A stretch of DNA of 64,000 bases from CAWEHU01 sp963808965 (lineage in GTDB: Bacteria; Pseudomonadota; Alphaproteobacteria; Acetobacterales; Acetobacteraceae), in the NCBI GenBank assembly GCA_963808965.1, contig CAWEHU010000028.1:62001-126000 (forward strand). The letters are read 5' to 3'. Position numbers and translations under genes: made by a program. Below, piece by piece: positions 36,686 to 45,529 of the stretch (its first letter is position 1; every line of letters begins with the position of its first letter). A model generated the notes under the pieces. The model saw only the letters and a list, made by a program, of their open reading frames with translations, made no database searches and was not told the origin of the DNA.

Positions 36686-39292
36686 CCCCTCCTTTTCGGC
36701 GCCGCCGCCCGCGCCGGAGTGTCGGGAACATATTGCTCCAGTTCGGCGAATCCAGCCCAGGGGTCCGTTCGCTGCTTTTTGAGCCGCTCGGGAACCGTCG
36801 AGAGCGTGAAGGAGGCGGGATCGAGCGTCTCGTCCACTTCGCGCCAGGAAACCGGGGTCGCGACCGTCGCGCCCGGCCGCGCACGCGGCGAGAACGAGGC
36901 GACGGCGGTGGAGCCGAGCCCGTTGCGAAGCCAGTCCACCAGGATATGGCCGCGTCGCTCCACCTTCGGCAGCCGCGAGACGTATTTGCCGGGGCTGTCC
37001 GACGCCATCGATTCCGCGAAGGCGCGGCACCACGCCCGGGTCGCGGTCCACTCGGCGCGCGGCCGCACCGGCGCGACCACATGCAAGCCCTTGCCGCCGG
37101 TCGTGCGGCAGAAACTTTCGAGCCCGATCGCCTTCAGCCGTTCACGCACGTCGAACGCGGCCCGCACCACCTCTGCGAAGCTCACGCCGTCGCCGGGATC
37201 GAGATCGAACACAAGACGGTCGGGACGCTCGGCGTCGCTCTCGCGCGAACCCCAGGCGTGCAGCTCGATCGCGGCGACCTGAGCGCAGGCGACAAGGCCG
37301 GAGAGGTCATCCAGCACCAGATAAGGACCGTTGCCGACCTGGCCCGCGCGGATCTGCGCCGGAAAACCTCGCTTGGCGTGCTTCTGGAAAAAGCGCTCGC
37401 CCTCGATCCCTTCGGGGCAGCGGACCAACGCGAGCGGGCGGCCAGCGATCTCGGGCAGCGCATGGTCCGCAATCGCGATCCAGGTACTCGGCCAAGTCGC
37501 GCTTGGTCACGCCTGGCCACAGCTCCCGTTCGGCGTTGGTCAGCTTCACCCCTTCGAGGATGTCGCCGCCGCGCTCCGGCCGCTTCGCGACGACGGTGGT
37601 GGAGGACGCCGTTTCCGCGCGTGGCTTGCTGGTTTTCGCCGGCTTGCGGGGCGCGCTCGCGCGCACGATCGCCGAGCGGCGGCGCACCGTGTGGTCGATC
37701 CGTTTCGCTTCGGGATCGGCGACGGGGCGCACCACTTCGGCCGCCGACTTATCCTCGCGGAGTCCGAGATAGGTGGCGTGGCGGATGCGTCCGCTTCCCG
37801 ACCATCCGACGAACTGCACTTCCACAACCAGCTCCGGGCGGACCCAGACGATGGAGGTGTCCGGCCGCTCCCCGGCATAAACCATGCGCTCCGGCGGGTC
37901 GGCCGCGAGCTTGTCCAAGCGGCGGCGGAGCGCGGCCAGCTCGCGCTCGCTGAAGCCCGTGCCGACGCCGCCCACGTATTGCAGGTTCCCCTCCGGGTCG
38001 CGATAGCCGACATGCAGCGCGCCGATTCCGGTGCGTGAGCCGGCCGGGGGGGTGAAGCCGAGCACGATGAACTCCTCGCGGCCCTTGCACTTCACCTTGA
38101 GCCACGCCTTGCTCCGGCCTGCCCGGTAGGGCGCGTCGGCCTGCTTGCAGATGATGCCCTCGAGCCCCATGCCACAGGCCTGCCGCCGCATCGCCGCGGT
38201 CTGGCCCTCGAAATGGTCGCTGTACCGCAACGTGCCCTGCCAATCGGACAACCCGGCCAGCGCCTGTTTCCGGTCGCGCAACGCCGAGCCGCGCAGATCC
38301 CAGCCGTTCAGGTGCAGCAGGTCGAACACGTAGAAGAGGAGCCGTTTATCGACGCCATCCGACAGCGCCTGTTGCAACAGAGCGAAGCTGGACACGCCAT
38401 CTTCGCGCAAGGCGACCAGCTCTCCGTCGAGCAGCGCGGACTCGACATCGAGCCGCGCGACGGCCCGGGCGATCGTAGGCAGCCGCGCGGTCCAGTCGTG
38501 CCCGTTGCGTGTGAGCAGGCGAACCGTGCTCCCATCCTTGAAGGCGAGCAGCCGATAGCCGTCGAACTTAAGCTCGCTGAGCCAGTCCCCCTCCTCCGGA
38601 GGGTCGTCCGCCAAAGTCGCGAGTTGCGGGCTCTGCTCGGTCGGGAGCTCGCCGGGGACGGCGCTTGGCGCGGGCGGCTCGCTCTCTTGCCGGCTCTGCT
38701 CCTCGCTGCGCTCCGACTTGCGCGGGGCGGGCGGCGGTCTTTCGTGTTCGAGCATGGTGGCGTCCGCGCCGCGCTCCTCGGCCGCGTCGTGCTCCTTGAT
38801 AAGGAGCCAGTTTTCCGTCCGGTCCTTCGGGCGCGGCTTGAGCCGCACCAGCACGAAGCCGCCATTGAGCCGCGTGCCGGACAGCCGGAATTTCAGTTCC
38901 CCCTTGGCGAGCGCCTCGGCGGGGTCTCCGTCCGCCTCCCAAATTCCCCGATCCCACGTCTCCACCGTGCCCGCCCCGTACTGCCCGGCGGGAATCGTGC
39001 CCGAAAAATCGGCGTATTCGAGCGGATGGTCCTCAGTTCGAACCGCGAGCCGCTTGTCCGCGGGATCGAGCGATGGCCCCTTCGGGACCGCCCAGCTCCA
39101 CAGAACGCCCCCGTGTTCCAACCGAAAATCCCAGTGCAAGCGGCGGGCGGCGTGTTTCTGGACGACAAAGAGGAGGCCGTGCTCGCGCAGGGGCGGGGCG
39201 CTTGGCGCCGGCTCCGGTGTCGCGCCAAAGTCCCGCCGGGCCCGGTAGGTCCGGATCGAGGTATCGCGGGCGTTGGTCGCGGACCGAGCCAT
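36682..39292 (-). pseudogene. ligD: multidomain ATP-dependent DNA ligase LigD, one frameshift
   Basis: With one base removed at ~37480 (AEYL-IAIADHALPEIAGRPL) it is 869 residues. Domain order: a 3'-phosphoesterase (~20-185; FVVQKHAARRLHWDFRLEHGG), an ATP-dependent ligase (~215-520; the adenylated Lys is in ELKFDGYRL, and GLEGIICKQADAPY follows) and a primase-polymerase (~580-860; RPDRLVFDLDPGDGVSF has the metal-binding Asp pair, and RTTGGKGLHVVAP follows). It processes and seals double-strand breaks held by Ku. The frameshift falls just after the polymerase-domain start (LTNAERELWPGVTKRDLAEY). Confidence 0.88.
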
Positions 39293-39379
39293 GGGCGCGC
39301 AACGCTACCACGTTGCGAGCGGTTGCGAATCGAAAACGACGCCGGGCAGCCCCGGGCAGGCCCTCGGGCAGGCGACGGG

Positions 39380-40030
39380 TTACTGGCTGGCCCAGACGAC
39401 CCGGTGCATCCAGATGACCTCGCTGAGATCGAACGTGTAGCCGGGGTGTTCGGGGTTGAGGCTGAGCAGCTCGATGCGCCGTGCCGAGCGCCGCGCGAGT
39501 TGCTTCGTCATAACCTCGCCGCGGGCAGTGCGAACGACGACGCGGTCGCCGCGCCGGATCGGAGCCGTCGGAGAGACGATCACGATGTCGCCGTCGCGGA
39601 ACACCGGTTCCATTGAATCGCCGCTGATCTCGAGTGCGTAGGCGTGCGGGTCGCCGATTTCGGGTAACGCGACCTCGTCCCAGCCGCCGCCGACCGGGAA
39701 GCCGCCGTCATCGAAATACCCATCGCCTCCGGCCTGGGCGAAACCGATCAGTGGGATGCGCCGCCCCGCCGCCCGGTTGGTTGAACCGCTCGCCAGCGCG
39801 CGTGCCCCCAGGACGAGCGCGCTGAAAGCGTCCAGGGTCGCGCCGGTCGCCGTCAGCACTTTCGCGAGGCTTTCCGTGCTCGGCCACCTCTCCCTCCCGT
39901 CCGGCATCCGGCGCTTCGACGGGTTGAAGGTGGTCGGGTCAAGCCCGGCCCGCTTCGCGAGCCCCGAAGCGGACAGGCCGTTTTCCGCGGCAAGCGTGTC
40001 GATCGCCCGCCAGACATCCTCGTGCTTCAT
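39380..40030 (-). CDS. HTH regulator with S24 (LexA/CI-type) peptidase domain
   Basis: 216 residues. The N-terminal helix-turn-helix is NGLSASGLAKRAGLDPTTFN (~18-37). A likely self-cleavage site, AQAGGDGYF (A100-G101), is followed by the S24 peptidase with Ser139 in SGDSMEP and Lys176 in VMTKQLARR. It resembles phage CI-type repressors more than LexA, since the DNA-binding part is an XRE-type domain. It should be inactivated by RecA-stimulated cleavage during DNA damage. It is divergent from a small conserved gene, across an AT-rich region with an inverted repeat, and sits beside the Ku-LigD pair. Confidence 0.88.
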   Translation of the reverse strand: MKHEDVWRAIDTLAAENGLSASGLAKRAGLDPTTFNPSKRRMPDGRERWPSTESLAKVLTATGATLDAFSALVLGARALASGSTNRAAGRRIPLIGFAQAGGDGYFDDGGFPVGGGWDEVALPEIGDPHAYALEISGDSMEPVFRDGDIVIVSPTAPIRRGDRVVVRTARGEVMTKQLARRSARRIELLSLNPEHPGYTFDLSEVIWMHRVVWASQ

Positions 40031-40237
40031 GCCCGGCCACCGCGCATCGTGGGGACTGCCACCCAAACTTCCTGAAGGGTCGCGCCGTGCATAGGGAAAG
40101 CCGGCTGGCCCCGTCCGCACGCCAGACGTTCGCGCCGCAAGTGCGCCTCCTCGAATCTGTGCTACGATAACCGATGCGATTACTGGTTATAGGATTCCCC
40201 TCCAGAAAAATAGGAAAAAACGCCGTGTAGGCGCTTG

Positions 40238-40257
40238 CCAGGGTATGCAACCCTAGG
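40238..40257. promoter_or_regulatory. inverted repeat, possible operator
   Basis: AGGGT-ATGCA-ACCCT (40240-40254) is a perfect 5-base inverted repeat around an ATGCA centre. It lies in a markedly AT-rich 180-base divergent region between the S24 repressor and the next gene. It is a possible binding site for that repressor; I see no second clear copy. Confidence 0.3.
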
Positions 40258-40307
40258 TTATGTATGTGCTCACGATTTCTTGAATTCACGTTTCTGGGAG
40301 GAACCCG

Positions 40308-40697
40308 ATGGCTCTCGCGGCACCGAAGACACCTATGCGCGCCTCCGGCTCGGTATCCTACGCGGCGAACCGCCGCCCGGAGCCCTTCCGGGATGCCGAA
40401 GAGGCTTGGTTCTGGACCATGTCGGCCCTCGCCGCCCGCCGCGACGGCGCGCGGTTCACCGCGAACCAGGGCCGGGTCGGTCGTCCATGCGAACCGGACG
40501 ACGTCGTGAAGTGCCTCGACCAGCTTTATCGCCAGCGCCGGATCGACTTGGTTCACGCCCGCATCCTGCGGATCTGGGGCGAGCGGCAAATGGCGCCCAG
40601 CCCCTCCTATGCGGGAGAGCGTTCCGATTGGCGCCTGTGGCGCGAGGCGCTCGAGCGCCTCGAGTGGCCGCTGCGCGTCAAGGGAATCGTGGGCTGA
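40308..40697 (+). CDS. conserved-looking hypothetical protein, Arg/Trp-rich
   Basis: 129 residues with no named family that I recognise. It starts after a strong GGGAGGAACCCG site. The chain looks folded and helical: DAEEAWFWTMSALAARRDGAR, RPCEPDDVVKCLDQLYRQRR, HARILRIWGERQMAP and DWRLWREALERLEWPLRVKG. It has no signal or membrane segment. RPCEPDDVVKCLDQLYR could be a nucleic-acid-binding helix, but this is a guess. It is divergent from the S24 repressor, which may control it. Confidence 0.72.
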   Translation: MALAAPKTPMRASGSVSYAANRRPEPFRDAEEAWFWTMSALAARRDGARFTANQGRVGRPCEPDDVVKCLDQLYRQRRIDLVHARILRIWGERQMAPSPSYAGERSDWRLWREALERLEWPLRVKGIVG

Positions 40698-40721
40698 ACA
40701 GATATTTTATAGGAAAAATTC

Positions 40722-40750
40722 TTGACAGCGCGGAAACCTGAACTTAGACT
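40722..40750 (+). promoter_or_regulatory. strong sigma-70-type promoter
   Basis: TTGACA (40722-40727), a 17-base spacer, and TAGACT (40745-40750), in an AT-rich context (ATATTTTATAGGAAAAATTC upstream). The expected transcription start is near 40757. It is the best consensus promoter in the window. Confidence 0.75.
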
Positions 40751-40756
40751 GGCTTC

Positions 40757-40860
40757 ATCAACAGGCTAACTGCGCCTGCTGATCTGCTTACCGCTTCCTC
40801 CTTTTTCGTCATCCAACGCGAGGGCTGCTGCCACACTTCCGGGCAGCGGCCCTTTTTTTG
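40757..40860 (+). ncRNA. candidate small RNA (~100 nt) or terminated leader
   Basis: A consensus promoter is followed ~65 bases later by a strong intrinsic terminator, with no reading frame between them. This defines a discrete ~100-nt transcript. It contains an unpaired pyrimidine stretch, CCGCTTCCTCCTTTTTCGTC (40791-40810), whose CCTCC could pair with Shine-Dalgarno sequences. It has no resemblance to 6S, tmRNA, SRP or RNase P RNA. The alternative is an attenuated leader for the 76-residue gene at 40881. Confidence 0.55.
40821..40859 (+). terminator. intrinsic terminator
   Basis: An 11-bp stem (GGGCTGCTGCC with GGCAGCGGCCC, one G-T pair), an ~8-base loop, then seven T residues at 40853-40859. 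It lies only 21 bases before the next start codon. Confidence 0.85.
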
Positions 40861-40880
40861 TTCCAAAAAGGACGCCCCCG

Positions 40881-41111
40881 ATGGCCTTCGCGATCCGCGA
40901 CCTCTCCGTGCTTGCCTACGCCAACGGCTTCACGCTTTGGCACTACAAGACCGCCGGCACGCTCGCCGCGACGGGCGCGCCGGGCTACTTCGCCGAAGCG
41001 GGGGACATGCTGGCGAGCGGCGACATGATGATGCTGTCCGGCGCGGACGGGGCGCGGATGGTGTGCGTCGCGAACACCGGCGGGCAGGTCCTCACCGCCC
41101 CGCTCGGGTGA
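40881..41111 (+). CDS. small hypothetical protein
   Basis: 76 residues. IRDLSVLAYANGFTLWHYKT, GYFAEAGDMLASGDMMMLSG and VCVANTGGQVLTAPL look like a small beta-rich domain of the kind seen beside phage-like genes, but I cannot name the family. A good ribosome site (AAAAAGGACG) precedes the ATG. It lies just beyond an intrinsic terminator, so expression may need read-through or its own promoter. Its end overlaps the convergent small gene by 20 bases. Confidence 0.6.
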   Translation: MAFAIRDLSVLAYANGFTLWHYKTAGTLAATGAPGYFAEAGDMLASGDMMMLSGADGARMVCVANTGGQVLTAPLG

Positions 41112-41334
41112 TCTCCGCCCCGCTCGCGGTGCGGATGTCCCGCTCGTGCCGCTCAATTCCCGTCGACGTGATCTCGAACCGCCCATCCGCGCGTTCACGC
41201 GCCAGGCCCATCCCGGTCAGGCGCACAAGACATGGCCCGTCCTTCAGTCCGGGCGGGCGACCGGCCGGGCCGCACAAAGTGAGCCGGTGCAGCGCCGACC
41301 GGCAGCACGTCTCCAGATAAGGTTCGTCGTACAT
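41092..41334 (-). CDS. small hypothetical protein with HTH-like C-terminus
   Basis: 80 residues. CCRSALHRLTLCGPAG, LKDGPCLVRLTGMGLARERADGRFEIT and GIERHERDI resemble the wing and recognition part of a small winged-helix protein. That reading is structural inference, not a family match. The ATG at 41334 is chosen because an upstream start adds only basic low-complexity residues. It is convergent with the 76-residue gene and divergent from pyrD. Confidence 0.5.
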   Translation of the reverse strand: MYDEPYLETCCRSALHRLTLCGPAGRPPGLKDGPCLVRLTGMGLARERADGRFEITSTGIERHERDIRTASGAEITRAGR

Positions 41335-41420
41335 GCGGGGCAATGTCGTTCCGCTCGGGCGTGGCCGCAATGCGCCGGGGCTTTTCTTGCCGGGGGGCCT
41401 GCGGCAGAACGCGGCACCTC

Positions 41421-42503
41421 ATGATATTCCCCGCCCTCGCAAGCTCGCTGATGCCCCTGCTGCGCCGCATGGATCCGGAGCGGGCGCATGGGGTCGCGCT
41501 TGGCGCCTTGAGCCTCGGGCTGGCGGGCCGCCCCGCCCCGAGTGATGACCCGGCCCTGCAAGTCGAGGCGCTCGGGCGCCGCTTTGCGAACCCGATCGGG
41601 TTGGCGGCGGGCTTCGACAAGGACGCCGTGGCGGTCGGCCCCTTGATGCGGCTCGGTTTCGGTTTCGTCGAGGCCGGCACCGTGACGCCGCGGCCTCAGA
41701 CCGGCAATCCCAAGCCGCGCCTGTTCCGGCTGGAGGCGGATGCCGCCGTGATCAACCGGATGGGTTTCAACAACGCCGGTCTCGACGCGTTCGTGCGGCG
41801 GATCGCGACCGTCGGCCGCGCCGAGGCAGCGCTTGGCGCGAATGTCGGGATCAACAAGGATGGCGCGGACCCCGAGCGCGACTACCCGCATCTGATCGCC
41901 GCGGTCGCCCCGTACGCCGATTACGTCGTGATGAATGTTTCCTCCCCGAACACCCCCGGTCTCCGGGATCTACAGAATGAGGCGCGGCTGCGTGCGATCC
42001 TCGCAGCGATCGCGGCCGCCGTCCCCCGCCGTCCTCCGCTGCTGGTCAAGATCGCACCCGATCTCTCGGACGAAACCTTGGCGGCACTCGTCGAAACGTG
42101 CATCGGCGGGGGAGTCGAGGGTCTGATCGTCTCCAACACCACGATCGCGCGCCCGCCGGGCCTTCGTTCGCCTGCCGCGAAGGAGGCCGGCGGCTTGTCC
42201 GGGGCGCCGCTGTTCCGACACTCGACCGCGCTGCTGGCCCGGGCGTATCTGCTGGCGCGCGGCCGGCTCACGCTGATCGGCTGCGGCGGCGTGTTTTCCG
42301 GACAGGACGCGTGGCAGAAGGTTCGAGCCGGCGCGTCGCTCGTGCAACTCTACACCGCCTTCGCCTATGCCGGGCCGGCTCTCTTGCCGCGCTTGAAGGC
42401 CGAGTTGGCCGAAGCGCTCCGCGGCGCCGGCTTCGCACGCTTGCAGGACGCGATCGGTACGGGAGCCGAGGAATTGAGCCGGAGCACGAATTGCAACATC
42501 TGA
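41421..42503 (+). CDS. pyrD: dihydroorotate dehydrogenase (quinone), class 2
   Basis: 360 residues. The N-terminal helices (ASSLMPLLRRMDPERAHGVAL) are the class 2 membrane-binding extension. NPIGLAAGFDKDA, GFVEAGTVTPRPQ and NRMGFNNAG follow. The catalytic Ser lies in NVSSPNTPGLRDLQ. VKIAPDLSDE, SNTTIARP and LIGCGGVFSGQDAW line the FMN site. It oxidises dihydroorotate to orotate with electrons to ubiquinone, in pyrimidine synthesis. ATG 41421 fits the family start. The end overlaps the next gene by 13 bases. Confidence 0.93.
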   Translation: MIFPALASSLMPLLRRMDPERAHGVALGALSLGLAGRPAPSDDPALQVEALGRRFANPIGLAAGFDKDAVAVGPLMRLGFGFVEAGTVTPRPQTGNPKPRLFRLEADAAVINRMGFNNAGLDAFVRRIATVGRAEAALGANVGINKDGADPERDYPHLIAAVAPYADYVVMNVSSPNTPGLRDLQNEARLRAILAAIAAAVPRRPPLLVKIAPDLSDETLAALVETCIGGGVEGLIVSNTTIARPPGLRSPAAKEAGGLSGAPLFRHSTALLARAYLLARGRLTLIGCGGVFSGQDAWQKVRAGASLVQLYTAFAYAGPALLPRLKAELAEALRGAGFARLQDAIGTGAEELSRSTNCNI

Positions 42504-43343
42504 CCGGCTTCGCCCCACTCGCCCAAGCATTTGACGGTTTCATTCTCGACCTGTGGGGCGTCATCCATGACGGGGTGAACCCCTATCCGGGTGCGGTCGC
42601 GTGCCTGCGGCGGCTCCGGGCGGCCGGGAAACGGACGGTGCTGCTCTCGAACGCGCCGCGGCGGAGCGAACCGGCGCGGGAGGCGATGCGCCTCATGGGC
42701 ATCCCGGACGCGCTCTACTCCAACATCCTGACGAGCGGCGAAGCGGTGCATGAGGCGTTGCGCGATCGGCCGGAACTCGTGGTGGGCGACGCTCGGCGAC
42801 CGGGTGTTCCACCTCGGGCCGGAGCGGGACCGCAACGTCATGGAAGGGCTCGGGCTCACCCGCGTCGAGAGCCCGGCCGAGGCAAGCTTCGTTCTCAACA
42901 CGGGGCCGGACGATCACCTCGACCCGACCGACATCGGCGCTTTCGAGCCGGTGCTACAGGCGTGCGCGCGACACGAGCTGCCGATGGTTTGCGCCAACCC
43001 GGATCTCGAAGTGATTCGGGGCGGAATGCGGGTGATCTGCGCGGGGGCGCTGGCGCAACGTTATGGCGATCTCGGGGGCGATGTGCGCGCGCTCGGCAAG
43101 CCCGATCCGGCGATCTATCAGCCCGTGCTCGAAATGCTGGACCTGCCGCCGGACCGCGTGTTGGCGGTCGGAGACGCCCTGCGGACCGACATCGCGGGAG
43201 CGGAAGGCGTCGGACTAAGCACCTGCTGGGTCCTGGGCGGCATCCATGCCGAAAGCCTAGGCGACGACCGCGCCGACGCCGAGGCGACGGCTCGGGATGC
43301 AGGCCTGTCGCCGCTGGCCTGCATCCCGGCTTTTATCTGGTAG
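42491..43343 (+). pseudogene. HAD-superfamily phosphatase (TIGR01459-like), one frameshift
   Basis: After removing one base near 42775 (CGGCCGGAAC, restoring RPD-SWWATLGDRVFHLG) it is 283 residues. Motif I is FDGFILDLWGVIHDG (DxWG-type HAD, IIA cap class), motif II is VLLSNAPRR, and the last motifs are GKPDPAIYQPVLE and VGDALRTDIAGAEG. It removes phosphate from an unknown small metabolite. The start is a TTG inside the pyrD end. The family is often found in alphaproteobacteria as a single gene. Confidence 0.83.
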
Positions 43344-43357
43344 GGGTCGCCCTGGGC

Positions 43358-43717
43358 TTAGCGAGCGCCGCTGCCGGAAGCGCCTCCGCTTGTGCCAGCC
43401 CCGGTCCCCGAGCCCGCGGAGGTACCCATACCGCCCATCGACCCGGTGTTGCCCATTCCGGTGCTGTTACCCGTTCCGGTGCCGGAGCTGCTGGAGCCGC
43501 TGCCCATCGTTCCCGAGCTGGTGCCGGTTCCCATGCTGCCACTCCCCGAGCCGGCGCCGCCGGTCGTCCCGCCGGACGGGCCGGTGCCCATACTGCTGCC
43601 GCCGGTCGCGCCGGAGTTCCCGAGGCCCGCGCCCACCCCGGCGCCTGGGGAAGCTTGCGCGAACGCCGCGCCTGAGAGGCCGAAAGTCAGAGCCGAGGCG
43701 AGTAGAATCGTCTTCAT
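43358..43717 (-). CDS. secreted Gly/Ser/Thr-rich low-complexity protein
   Basis: 119 residues. Signal peptide 1-20 (MKTILLASALTFGLSGAAFA). The whole mature part is made of Gly, Ser, Thr, Met, Ala and Asn (for example GSSMGTGPSGGTTGGAGSGS), with no folded domain or cysteine. AGGAGACG precedes the ATG. It is probably an intrinsically disordered periplasmic or surface protein; the function is unknown. The other frame of the same DNA gives a Pro/Val-rich frame, which I take as the shadow. Confidence 0.75.
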   Translation of the reverse strand: MKTILLASALTFGLSGAAFAQASPGAGVGAGLGNSGATGGSSMGTGPSGGTTGGAGSGSGSMGTGTSSGTMGSGSSSSGTGTGNSTGMGNTGSMGGMGTSAGSGTGAGTSGGASGSGAR

Positions 43718-43868
43718 TGGTCGTCTCCTGATCGAGCCGGGCTTTCGCTGCCGGGCCGGCCGGAGGGTTCCGGCCGATGCGGGGCAGAACGGCGTTCGGG
43801 AGAAAGAGGTTCGGCGTCGTTACGGGCGACGGGGTAACGGTTCGCGGAGGCCGACGGCGATCGGGGAG

Positions 43869-44489
43869 TCAGGCGTGGCCGGCGTGGCCGGACAGCAGCA
43901 ACGGGTCGATCTTCAGCTTGGCGAGCGCCCGGCGCCATTTCGTGTCGTGGTCGGCGTCGAACAGCAGTCTTTCGTCCGGGCCGACCGAGAGCCAGGCATT
44001 CTGGTGAATCTCGGCGTCGAGCTGGCCCGGACCCCAGCCGGCGTAACCGAGCGCCAGGATGCCCTGCCGCGGCCCGCCGCCCTCGGCGATGGCCTTGAGC
44101 ACGTCGAGACTCGCGGTCAGCGCCAACGCGTCCGTCACGCGCAGGCTGCCATCGCCGGTCCAGTCCGCCGTATGCAGAACGAAACCGCGGGCGTTATCGA
44201 CGGGGCCACCGGCGCAAAGCCGGATTCTGCGCGCCGGGGGCACCGGCTCCACCTCGAGCTGGCGCAGCAGATCCTCGAAGCTCGGACGTTCGATGGGGCG
44301 ATTGACCACGATCCCCATTGCCCCGTCCTCGGTGTGAGCGCACACGTAGATCACGCTCTGAGCGAAGCGAGGATCGGCCATCGCGGGCATGGCGATCAGT
44401 AGCTGGCCGGTGAGGAAGGCGCCCGTCTTCGCTTCGGGCTCCTCATCGGAACGATCGGCATCGCGGCGACCGGGAGGTTTCTTGGCCAT
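43869..44489 (-). CDS. YqgE/AlgH family protein
   Basis: 206 residues. A charged N-terminus (KKPPGRRDADRSDEEPEAK) is followed by the family core FLTGQLLIAMPAMADPRFAQSVIYVCAHTEDGAMG (motifs LLIAMPAMADPRF and CAHTEDGAMGIVVNRP). RLCAGGPVDNARGFVLHT and ILALGYAGWGPGQLDAEI follow. The family is conserved, soluble and of unclear function. The start is ATG 44489; ATG 44537 is an alternative adding 16 residues. Confidence 0.88.
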   Translation of the reverse strand: MAKKPPGRRDADRSDEEPEAKTGAFLTGQLLIAMPAMADPRFAQSVIYVCAHTEDGAMGIVVNRPIERPSFEDLLRQLEVEPVPPARRIRLCAGGPVDNARGFVLHTADWTGDGSLRVTDALALTASLDVLKAIAEGGGPRQGILALGYAGWGPGQLDAEIHQNAWLSVGPDERLLFDADHDTKWRRALAKLKIDPLLLSGHAGHA

Positions 44490-44586
44490 GCGGCGAATCT
44501 GGGAGCGACGGTGGGAAGCTGCAAGCTGGCGTGACATCCCTGTTGCGGCAGACTAGGTATCCCGCCAGTCACGGAAGAGGGAGCGA

Positions 44587-45075
44587 ATGGCTATGGCCAT
44601 CAAGGTCGGCGACACGATTCCATCCATGAAGGTGATGACCGCGACGCCGGACGGGCCGAAAGAGGTGTCGACGGACGACATCTTCAAGGGGAAGAAGGTC
44701 GTGTTGTTCGCGACGCCAGGCGCGTTCACGCCGACCTGCAGCGCGCGGCATCTGCCGGGGTTTCTGGAGAACGCCGAGGCGATCAAGGGCAAGGGCGTGG
44801 ACAAGATCGTCTGCATGGCGGTCAACGACGCATTCGTCATGGGCGCATGGGCGCGCGAGGCGGGCGTGAGCGACCGCGTGGTCATGCTGGCGGATGGGTC
44901 GGGTTTGCTCACGAAGGCGCTGGGCCTCGAGCTCGACCTCATAGGCCGGGGGCTCGGGATGCGGAGTCAGCGCTTCGCCCTCGTCGCGCAAGACGGCAAG
45001 GTGACGCATCTCGCGGTGGAGCCGCCCGGCGGCTTCGACGTCAGCCGGGCCGAGTCGATTCTCGCGCAGCTCTGA
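44587..45075 (+). CDS. peroxiredoxin, Prx5/PrxII type
   Basis: 162 residues. VVLFATPGAFTPTCSARHLPGF carries the peroxidatic Cys51, and a second Cys76 lies in DKIVCMAVND. The 51/76 pair is the type II peroxiredoxin pattern, reduced by glutaredoxin or thioredoxin. RSQRFALVAQDGKVTHLAVEP is the usual C-terminal part. It removes peroxides in the cytoplasm. GAGGGAGCG precedes the ATG. It is 37 bases from a rhodanese gene, probably one operon. Confidence 0.93.
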   Translation: MAMAIKVGDTIPSMKVMTATPDGPKEVSTDDIFKGKKVVLFATPGAFTPTCSARHLPGFLENAEAIKGKGVDKIVCMAVNDAFVMGAWAREAGVSDRVVMLADGSGLLTKALGLELDLIGRGLGMRSQRFALVAQDGKVTHLAVEPPGGFDVSRAESILAQL

Positions 45076-45112
45076 GGTGTTGCTCTGAAGCGATCGGGAG
45101 CGGGGTGCCAGG

Positions 45113-45523
45113 ATGGTTGAGAATGTGCCGCCACGTCAGGTATGGGAAACCCTCAAGCAGAATCCGGACGCGCAGCTCGTCGACGTGCGCACCGACGTCG
45201 AATGGAATTTCGTCGGCGTACCCGACCTCGCAGAGGCCGGCAAAGAGGCGGTTCTGATCCCGTGGCAGGTTTACCCTTCCATGCAGGTGAACAGCGCCTT
45301 TGGGGATCAGCTCAAGCAGGCCGGCTTCACGCCCCAGCATCACATCTTCTTCTTGTGCCGCTCGGGCGTGCGCAGCGTGGCCGCGGCGAAGGCGGCGCAG
45401 GCTGCGGGTTTTCCGCACACCTATAATATAGTCGACGGGTTCGAAGGTCCGGCCGACGCGGAAGGTCATCGCGGGACCGAAGCCGGTTGGAAGGCAGAGG
45501 GCCTGCCCTGGCGGCAGCGATAG
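45113..45523 (+). CDS. rhodanese-like sulfurtransferase
   Basis: 136 residues, a single rhodanese domain. QLVDVRTDVEWNFVGVPDL is the CH2A-like entry. The active-site loop is FFLCRSGVRSVAAAKAAQAAG with Cys82. YNIVDGFEGPADAEGHRG follows. The six-residue loop CRSGVR fits a small-molecule sulfur transferase. It may handle persulfides alongside the neighbouring peroxiredoxin. Confidence 0.9.
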   Translation: MVENVPPRQVWETLKQNPDAQLVDVRTDVEWNFVGVPDLAEAGKEAVLIPWQVYPSMQVNSAFGDQLKQAGFTPQHHIFFLCRSGVRSVAAAKAAQAAGFPHTYNIVDGFEGPADAEGHRGTEAGWKAEGLPWRQR

Positions 45524-45529
45524 GCGGGC

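Noticed and set aside
43297..43731. Plus-strand frame rich in Pro, Val and Arg opposite the Gly/Ser-rich gene
   Set aside because: No start with ribosome site or signal; the minus-strand frame has a perfect signal peptide and ribosome site.
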